A stretch of DNA of 11,764 bases from an uncultured Ruminococcus sp. (GTDB taxonomy: Bacteria > Bacillota > Clostridia > Oscillospirales > Ruminococcaceae), in NCBI GenBank assembly GCA_902783235.1, contig CACZQG010000307.1, positions 1 to 11,764 of the forward strand, read 5' to 3'. Made by a program: the position numbers and the translations under genes. Shown piece by piece: positions 7,529 to 11,764 of the stretch. The notes beneath the pieces are model-generated. The model was given only the letters and a program-made list of their open reading frames with translations, ran no database searches and had not been told where the DNA came from. Each line of letters starts with the position of its first letter. The stretch's first letter is position 1.

Positions 7529-10500
7529 TGGCTAAATACGATGTGGGAATTTACGGACTATGGTTCGGAAACAACTATGGCAGTATGGTGACCTATTATG
7601 CCCTGTCACAGGTGATGGAAAGCCTGGGCTATACCTATGCCATGATAAGCAACCCCCTGGGGGGAAAGGTGGATCACGAAAAGCTGGGCAGATCTGATCC
7701 CATACGCTTTGCTATGGAGCGATACAATATAACTCCCTTTCTTCCCTTGTCCAGAATGGGAGAGCTGAACGATACCTTTGATACTTTTGTTATCGGATCG
7801 GATCAGATGTGGAACTATTTCCTCAGCCGCCCCTGCGGACAATCCTATTATCTGGATTTTGCCAATGACAGCAAAAGAAAGATATCCTATGCCACCTCCT
7901 TTGGCAGCAGTGTCTACCGTGGCCCTGCCGATGAGAAAAAGCGTACTCAGCACAGTCTGTCAAGACTGGATGCTGTATCGGTCCGTGATGATTTCTCCCA
8001 GAAGCTTTGCAGAGAGGAATTCAATGTGGATGCGGTACAGGTACTGGATCCCGTGTTCCTGTGCCCTGTGGAGGGGTATCATAGGCTGATAGACGAGGTG
8101 GATGTTCCCGGGGGAGTACTGGGATCTGCCCTGACTGAAAATGATGATTTTATCTTTGCCTATATTCTGGATCCCAATGCGGCAATAGGAAGATCCATAC
8201 AGACTATTGCCGAGAAAACAGGTAAAAAAGTCATTGTGGTATTCAATCAGGTAGGTAATATGGAAGCTCTTCGTGACCGTCTGGAAATAACAGGCGGAGA
8301 TGTGCGATTTGTCTTTGATGTTACCGTAAAGGAATGGCTTTATCTGTTCAGCAATGCAAAATTTGTACTTACAGATTCTTTCCACGGCACTTGCTTTTCC
8401 GTCATATTCAAAAAGCCGTTTATCAGCATGAAAAACGAGCTGAGGGGCGGAAAACGCTTTACATTCCTCCTTGAAGGCTTTGGACTTACAGATTGCCTGA
8501 TAAGCAGTCCCCAGGAGTTTGTTACTAAATTTGATGAGATGACTCTGGACTATAAGATCGACTATGATGAGGTAGACCGTCTTTCACGGCCTGAGAAGGA
8601 AAGATGCATGAACTGGCTAAAGGGGGCTCTGGAAGGCTCTGTACGCACCAATGAGCATCCTTATATGCCCTCACATCTGTTCCGTAAGGGTGTAAAGCCT
8701 ATGCCTCCCTATCACTGGGCATCAGTGGAAGCAGAGGATCTTTCCGGAGTGGGCTGCGCCCCCTGGACGGCAGTATGTCCCAATGGTGCTATTACAAACG
8801 GTAAAGATGAATTAGGGTTTAATATACCCATAGTTGACAGAGATAAATGCTCAGACTGCGGAAAATGCAGATCAGTCTGCTGCGAAAAAGCAGTAAAATA
8901 TGAAAATACAGATCGCCCCGACTTCTATACCGCTGCGGTTCCTTCCTCAAAGCAGAGAAGAAATTCTACAGGTGGTATATTTACTCTGTCGGCGGAGCAT
9001 ATGATAAAAAGCGGCGGATATGTATGCTGCCCTGTATACGAAAAGGACATGAGCGTCCGCCATGTTCTCACAAATGACAGCTCTCAGCTTTATTCCCTTT
9101 GCGAAAAGGGCTACCTGCAAAGCGACCTGGAGGGTATTTATGTTCCCGTGAAGGAAAAGCTGGCGGAGGGCAGGAGAGTGCTGTTTCTGGGTACTCCCTG
9201 TGAGGTGTCGGCTGTTAAAAACTACATCGGAGACATGGAGGGGCTTATAACAATGGACAGATTCTGTCACGGCGTTACGTCCCATAAAATACTGGAGAGC
9301 TTCGCAGATCCGCAGGGTACCGGCAATATGACCCCTGCCGATCTGGACAGAGAGCCCTTCTTTACAGCTTACCTCAACGGCTTATCAAAGCCGGATGCCT
9401 GCACACGCTGCATATACAACCGACTTCCCAGACAGGCGGATCTATCCGCAGGTATTCTGAAGGGAGATGACGGCGGCGCAGGAATTATAATAAACAACCC
9501 CAAGGGCAGAAGCTTCTTTCAGGAGCTTTCACTGCCGGATACAAATAAGATCTCCCTTGCGGCGGCACAGCGTGGAAGCGGTGTCATAACCAAAACAGAT
9601 CAGGTACACAAAAACCGCCGACTGTTTAAAAAGAACTTCGGCACTATCCCTTCGGAGGAGCTTACAAAGGGCTGCCTTGATAACTCTCTGTATAAATACG
9701 AGATAAAGGCACTCACCGAAAAGGTCCCGGAGGAGCACCTGGATCTTTACTACACCGCAAGGCTCACTGCCCGGCTGAGTAAGGGCAGAAAGATAGTGAC
9801 CTGGCAGAAATCAGACCTTTTTGCTCGGATACTATGGGACAACTTCGGCTTGAAGGTAGAATTTTCCGTCACCCGTGAACGTTCACAGGTAAACGGAGAA
9901 ACTATCAGGCATATATCGGAGCTGAGGGGACGGCGTGACCAGTACTTCGTGGTCGCAGTAACGCCCCGTCATACTCCGGAATACTTCTCGATACTGGACA
10001 ACTACCGGTATTACGACGGGGTGGACTACATTTTCCGCAAGCCTGCCCCCATCGTGATAGAGAACTATGACTGCTCGAAGGGGCGGTATGAGGACAGCCA
10101 CGGCAACACCATAGAGGGATACGGCGCAATTATCCGCAAGGTAGTATTCCGGGGCTGCAACAATCATATCGTACTGGGACAGGACATAGGAGGTGCGGAC
10201 AATCTGCACTTTGACCTGACGGCGAACACCGTTGTGGAGATCGGAACGAAAACACGTTTCAACGGCGCAACACGCATTATCTCCATCGGAAGCTACGGTT
10301 CAAGCAGTTTGAGGATCGGCGAAGGCTGCCGTTTCACAAACTCGCTGATGCGGTTTTACTCACACAAGACCGGATCGGCTGCGGAAATAGGGGACAGCTC
10401 CACCTTTGAGACCAACTTTGAGCTTCATGTCAACGCAGGCAAGCTCCTGCACATCGGCAATGACTGTATGTTCTCCCACGACGTTGAGCTGTGGGCAGGT

Positions 10501-10824
10501 GACGGCCATTCCACCTTTGACACAAAGACCCGGGAGAACACAAACTCCCTGCCCGAAAAGCTGCCTATGCACAAAAACAGGCTTATCATCGGGGATCATG
10601 TGTGGGTGGCTAAAGGGGCTTTCATCATGCACGGCACGGACGTGGGAAATGGATGTATAGTGGGAGCAAGAAGCGTGGTCAAGGGCAGATATCCCAACAA
10701 CTGCACGATCGCCGGAAATCCTGCACGGCTCGTCAGAACTAACACCGCATGGGCAAGGAACAACTGCGCCGAGGACATTCGTTTATGCGGGGATGAGTAT
10801 GTGGAGGTGACGGACGAGAATTAA
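7528..10824 (+). CDS. Polysaccharide pyruvyl transferase / degenerate ferredoxin-FrhB / hexapeptide acyltransferase fusion
   Basis: This 1098-residue protein combines glycan pyruvylation, a redox-like module and acylation. Residues 1-385 are a PPT domain with intact GSDQ (90-93), LDPVFL (173-178) and TDSFHGT (282-288). Residues 407-451 are ferredoxin-like. The first cluster motif has lost two cysteines (G407, C410, W413, C417); the second is intact (C441/444/447/451). Residues 466-700 are a shortened FrhB-like domain that keeps GTPCEVSAV (555-563), CHG (580-582) and CTRC (625-628) but has lost the GDFWG motif. Residues 752-838 may form a Rossmann-like linker. Residues 840-1075 form a left-handed beta-helix acyltransferase with DGHS (992-995, likely catalytic His994), IGDHVWVAKG (1021-1030) and AGNPARLVR (1062-1070). 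The module order is the reverse of the fusion at 1459. The start overlaps the previous stop. The last third looks richer in GC than the rest of the cluster. Domains are clear; the Rossmann call is weak. Confidence 0.9.
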   Translation: MAKYDVGIYGLWFGNNYGSMVTYYALSQVMESLGYTYAMISNPLGGKVDHEKLGRSDPIRFAMERYNITPFLPLSRMGELNDTFDTFVIGSDQMWNYFLSRPCGQSYYLDFANDSKRKISYATSFGSSVYRGPADEKKRTQHSLSRLDAVSVRDDFSQKLCREEFNVDAVQVLDPVFLCPVEGYHRLIDEVDVPGGVLGSALTENDDFIFAYILDPNAAIGRSIQTIAEKTGKKVIVVFNQVGNMEALRDRLEITGGDVRFVFDVTVKEWLYLFSNAKFVLTDSFHGTCFSVIFKKPFISMKNELRGGKRFTFLLEGFGLTDCLISSPQEFVTKFDEMTLDYKIDYDEVDRLSRPEKERCMNWLKGALEGSVRTNEHPYMPSHLFRKGVKPMPPYHWASVEAEDLSGVGCAPWTAVCPNGAITNGKDELGFNIPIVDRDKCSDCGKCRSVCCEKAVKYENTDRPDFYTAAVPSSKQRRNSTGGIFTLSAEHMIKSGGYVCCPVYEKDMSVRHVLTNDSSQLYSLCEKGYLQSDLEGIYVPVKEKLAEGRRVLFLGTPCEVSAVKNYIGDMEGLITMDRFCHGVTSHKILESFADPQGTGNMTPADLDREPFFTAYLNGLSKPDACTRCIYNRLPRQADLSAGILKGDDGGAGIIINNPKGRSFFQELSLPDTNKISLAAAQRGSGVITKTDQVHKNRRLFKKNFGTIPSEELTKGCLDNSLYKYEIKALTEKVPEEHLDLYYTARLTARLSKGRKIVTWQKSDLFARILWDNFGLKVEFSVTRERSQVNGETIRHISELRGRRDQYFVVAVTPRHTPEYFSILDNYRYYDGVDYIFRKPAPIVIENYDCSKGRYEDSHGNTIEGYGAIIRKVVFRGCNNHIVLGQDIGGADNLHFDLTANTVVEIGTKTRFNGATRIISIGSYGSSSLRIGEGCRFTNSLMRFYSHKTGSAAEIGDSSTFETNFELHVNAGKLLHIGNDCMFSHDVELWAGDGHSTFDTKTRENTNSLPEKLPMHKNRLIIGDHVWVAKGAFIMHGTDVGNGCIVGARSVVKGRYPNNCTIAGNPARLVRTNTAWARNNCAEDIRLCGDEYVEVTDEN

Positions 10825-10830
10825 TATGAA

Positions 10831-10860
10831 ATGCGTAATGCGTAATGCGTAATGCGTAAT
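10831..10860 (+). repeat. Tandem heptamer array ATGCGTA, left copy
   Basis: Four exact consecutive copies of ATGCGTA (10831-10858) are followed by AT. It lies directly after the stop codon of the large fusion gene and before the four-helix-bundle gene. It is the inverted partner of the array at 11372-11401. Confidence 0.95.
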
Positions 10861-10865
10861 TTCAG

Positions 10866-10886
10866 TGCCGCTAATAAAAGTCGGCA
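10866..10886 (+). other. Small hairpin inside the left heptamer array
   Basis: TGCCG (10866-10870) pairs with CGGCA (10882-10886) around an 11-base loop. It lies five bases inside the left array and just upstream of the small gene, so it could be part of the 5' leader or of the cassette end. The stem is short and there is no U-tract, so it is not a terminator. Confidence 0.3.
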
Positions 10887-10892
10887 AATCAA

Positions 10893-11285
10893 ATGACTAT
10901 GAGTAAGACTAAGGATAATGTTATTGTCACTAAGACCAAGCACTTTGCTTTACGAATAATTAAAATGTACAAATTCCTATGCAATGAAAAGAAAGAATTT
11001 ATTCTTTCTAAACAAGTTGTGAGAAGCGGTACAAGCATTGGAGCAAATGTGAAGGAAGGGATCAGGGGACAAAGCAGACAGGATTTTTATGCTAAGATGA
11101 ACATCGCATTGAAGGAGAGCAGTGAGACAGAATACTGGCTTGAACTGCTTCATGAAAGCGATTATCTGAGTGATGAACAATTCACAAGTATATACAATGA
11201 CTGTCAGGAGATCATCAGGATTCTCATGTCAATAACAAAAAAACAAAAACAAATTATTACCGATCGGAATGATTCAGATGGGTAG
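10893..11285 (+). CDS. Four-helix-bundle protein, S23/IVP-like family
   Basis: This 130-residue, entirely helical-looking protein belongs to the four-helix-bundle family found as open frames within 23S rRNA intervening sequences and related to the Avd accessory protein of diversity-generating retroelements. Family hallmarks are visible: HFALRIIKMYKFL, the central SKQVVRSGTSIGANVKEGIRG (about 39-59, written here without gaps in part), then SRQDFYAKMNIALKESSETEYWL and a C-terminal helix ending in Lys-rich residues. The family forms basic pentameric barrels that may bind nucleic acid; no enzymatic activity is known. It is not a ribosomal protein. No reverse transcriptase, template repeat or rRNA gene is present here, so neither an IVS nor a DGR role is supported. 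ATG 10893 has no good ribosome site, and ATG 10899 is an alternative start. The gene sits alone between inverted heptamer arrays, unlike the tightly packed operon before it. Confidence 0.85.
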   Translation: MTMSKTKDNVIVTKTKHFALRIIKMYKFLCNEKKEFILSKQVVRSGTSIGANVKEGIRGQSRQDFYAKMNIALKESSETEYWLELLHESDYLSDEQFTSIYNDCQEIIRILMSITKKQKQIITDRNDSDG

Positions 11286-11324
11286 GATTCGTGATCGTGT
11301 ATTGCAATGTGGCGTTGTATTCGG

Positions 11325-11345
11325 CTGAAATATTCGCTTTTTCAG
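11325..11345 (+). other. Hairpin downstream of the four-helix-bundle gene
   Basis: CTGAAA (11325-11330) pairs with TTTCAG (11340-11345) around a nine-base loop. It lies 40 bases after the stop codon. It is followed by ATTTT, a weak U-rich run, so it could end the small transcript, but the stem is short. Confidence 0.3.
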
Positions 11346-11350
11346 ATTTT

Positions 11351-11364
11351 GTGCCGTAAGGCAC
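11351..11364 (+). other. Compact GTGCC-GTAA-GGCAC hairpin next to the right array
   Basis: A perfect five-base-pair GC-rich stem closes a GTAA (GNRA-type) loop. It lies seven bases inside the right heptamer array and mirrors the TGCCG hairpin on the left side. There is no following U-tract, so a structural or recognition role at the cassette end is more likely than termination. Confidence 0.45.
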
Positions 11365-11371
11365 ACCGATG

Positions 11372-11401
11372 ATTACGCATTACGCATTACGCATTACGAA
11401 T
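11372..11401 (-). repeat. Tandem heptamer array, right copy (inverted)
   Basis: Three exact TACGCAT copies (11374-11394) and one variant TACGAAT (11395-11401) form the reverse complement of the left array. The perfect inverted match to the left array is 27 bases (11372-11398). Confidence 0.95.
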
Positions 11402-11446
11402 TAAAAAGGTCTGTAATAAAAATTTATATCTTAAAACTGTTAAAAG

Positions 11447-11476
11447 TTACCAAAAAAAGCTATCTTTAGTTGGTAA
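11447..11476. other. Imperfect hairpin or operator-like inverted repeat
   Basis: TTACCAA (11447-11453) and TTGGTAA (11470-11476) are perfect inverted arms. An inner AAAG/CTTT stem (11456-11459 with 11464-11467) closes a CTAT loop. On the + strand it is followed by A residues, so it is not a rightward terminator. It could be a weak leftward terminator or a protein-binding palindrome. Confidence 0.35.
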
Positions 11477-11575
11477 AAAAAGGCCCTCGGGTAAAGGTTC
11501 ACAATGAGACAAAAAATGCTTACAATTTATGGGATTTTTGTGAAAAATTCGTGAAAACCTCTCAGATGTGTACCT

Positions 11576-11593
11576 GTAAAACCCCGATTTTAC
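11576..11593. other. Small inverted repeat GTAAAA-N6-TTTTAC
   Basis: Six-base perfect arms (11576-11581 and 11588-11593) flank CCCCGA. It lies about 67 bases upstream of the promoter -35 box, where an operator could act. No known regulator motif was recognised. Confidence 0.25.
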
Positions 11594-11659
11594 GAGCTTG
11601 GGAGCATTAGTTGTTAAAAATAGCTTGAAAAAGCTTAGAATATTTGGTGAAATTAACGG

Positions 11660-11689
11660 TTGACTGAATATATGTTTTTATTATATAAT
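11660..11689 (+). promoter_or_regulatory. Sigma-A type promoter reading rightward
   Basis: A -35 box TTGACT (11660-11665) and a -10 box TATAAT (11684-11689) are separated by 18 bases in AT-rich surroundings. Transcription would begin near 11696. AAGAGGT (11704-11710) follows and could be a ribosome site for a gene running off the right edge. Confidence 0.75.
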
Positions 11690-11764
11690 TTAAGAGTAAA
11701 TTCAAGAGGTCATGTAGGTATGTACAAATATCACACTGAACGACTTTGAGAGTTTGCAGAAAAA

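Larger units (their letters stand above)
10831..11401. mobile_element. Candidate cassette: four-helix-bundle gene between inverted heptamer arrays
   Basis: A roughly 570-base unit starts seven bases after the stop of the operon's last visible gene. It contains an ATGCGTA array, a short hairpin, a four-helix-bundle gene, two hairpins, and the same array in reverse complement (TACGCAT). The arrays share a perfect 27-base inverted match (10834-10860 against 11372-11398). The unit carries no transposase, so if mobile it would need help in trans. GC is visibly lower than in the operon. The possible 7-base direct repeat GAATTAA flanks it (10818-10824 and 11398-11404), but the second copy overlaps the array and is AT-rich. 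Calling this mobile is inference; the symmetrical structure is directly visible. Confidence 0.5.
11402..11659. other. AT-rich intergenic region, no gene seen
   Basis: I see no plausible coding frame on either strand. The region is strongly AT-rich with A-tracts. It holds two inverted repeats (11447-11476 and 11576-11593) and a weak AGCTT/AAGCT stem at 11622-11635. It separates the cassette from the rightward promoter. Confidence 0.6.

Noticed and set aside
10831..10860. Short tandem repeats as a possible CRISPR array
   Set aside because: The units are seven bases long and contiguous with no spacers, and no cas genes are visible.
10893..11285. Naming the small gene as ribosomal protein S23 or as a DGR Avd protein
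   Set aside because: The S23 name is a historical mislabel for IVS proteins. There is no rRNA, reverse transcriptase or template/variable repeat in the window to support either role.
11351..11364. Rho-independent terminator after the four-helix-bundle gene
   Set aside because: The stem is only five base pairs and is followed by ACCGATG, with no U-tract.
11748..11756. GAGAGTTTG, like the 5' end of 16S rRNA
   Set aside because: The following bases are CAGAAAA and not ATCCTGGCTCAG, so the match is a short coincidence.

Overview
The window looks like part of a surface-polysaccharide (capsule, exopolysaccharide or wall glycan) gene cluster from a low-to-mid GC Firmicute. A Clostridia/Oscillospiraceae host such as Ruminococcus is my best guess. 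The guess rests on strong GGAGG-type ribosome sites, frequent ATA/AGA/AGG codons, a consensus sigma-A promoter, and a gene style that is common there. No taxonomic marker gene is present, so this is inference.

Bases 1-10824 hold five tightly packed genes on the + strand, with gaps of 24, 20 and 8 bases and a final TAATG overlap. They read as one operon that begins upstream of the window. In order they are: (1) a GlfT2-like glycosyltransferase cut by the left edge; (2) a 908-residue fusion of ferredoxin, FrhB-like flavoprotein, polysaccharide pyruvyl transferase (PPT), coiled coil and a FAM3/ILEI-like domain; (3) a stand-alone PPT-family protein lacking the usual histidine; (4) a second GlfT2-like glycosyltransferase with an acidic low-complexity insert; (5) a 1098-residue fusion of PPT, half-degenerate ferredoxin, reduced FrhB-like domain, a possible Rossmann-like linker and a left-handed beta-helix acyltransferase. 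Together they suggest a glycan built by processive GT2 enzymes and decorated with pyruvate-derived and acyl groups. Two proteins physically join a redox module to a pyruvyl transferase. This is the most interesting part: it suggests that a PEP-derived substituent may be reduced or otherwise redox-modified.

Bases 10831-11401 form a compact cassette. A four-helix-bundle (S23/IVP-like) gene is bracketed by inverted arrays of the heptamer ATGCGTA, with small hairpins just inside each array. It appears inserted immediately after the stop codon of gene 5.

Bases 11402-11764 are AT-rich and have no convincing gene. They contain inverted repeats and, near the right edge, a near-perfect promoter (TTGACT-18-TATAAT) reading rightward. 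It probably drives a gene that lies mostly outside the window.
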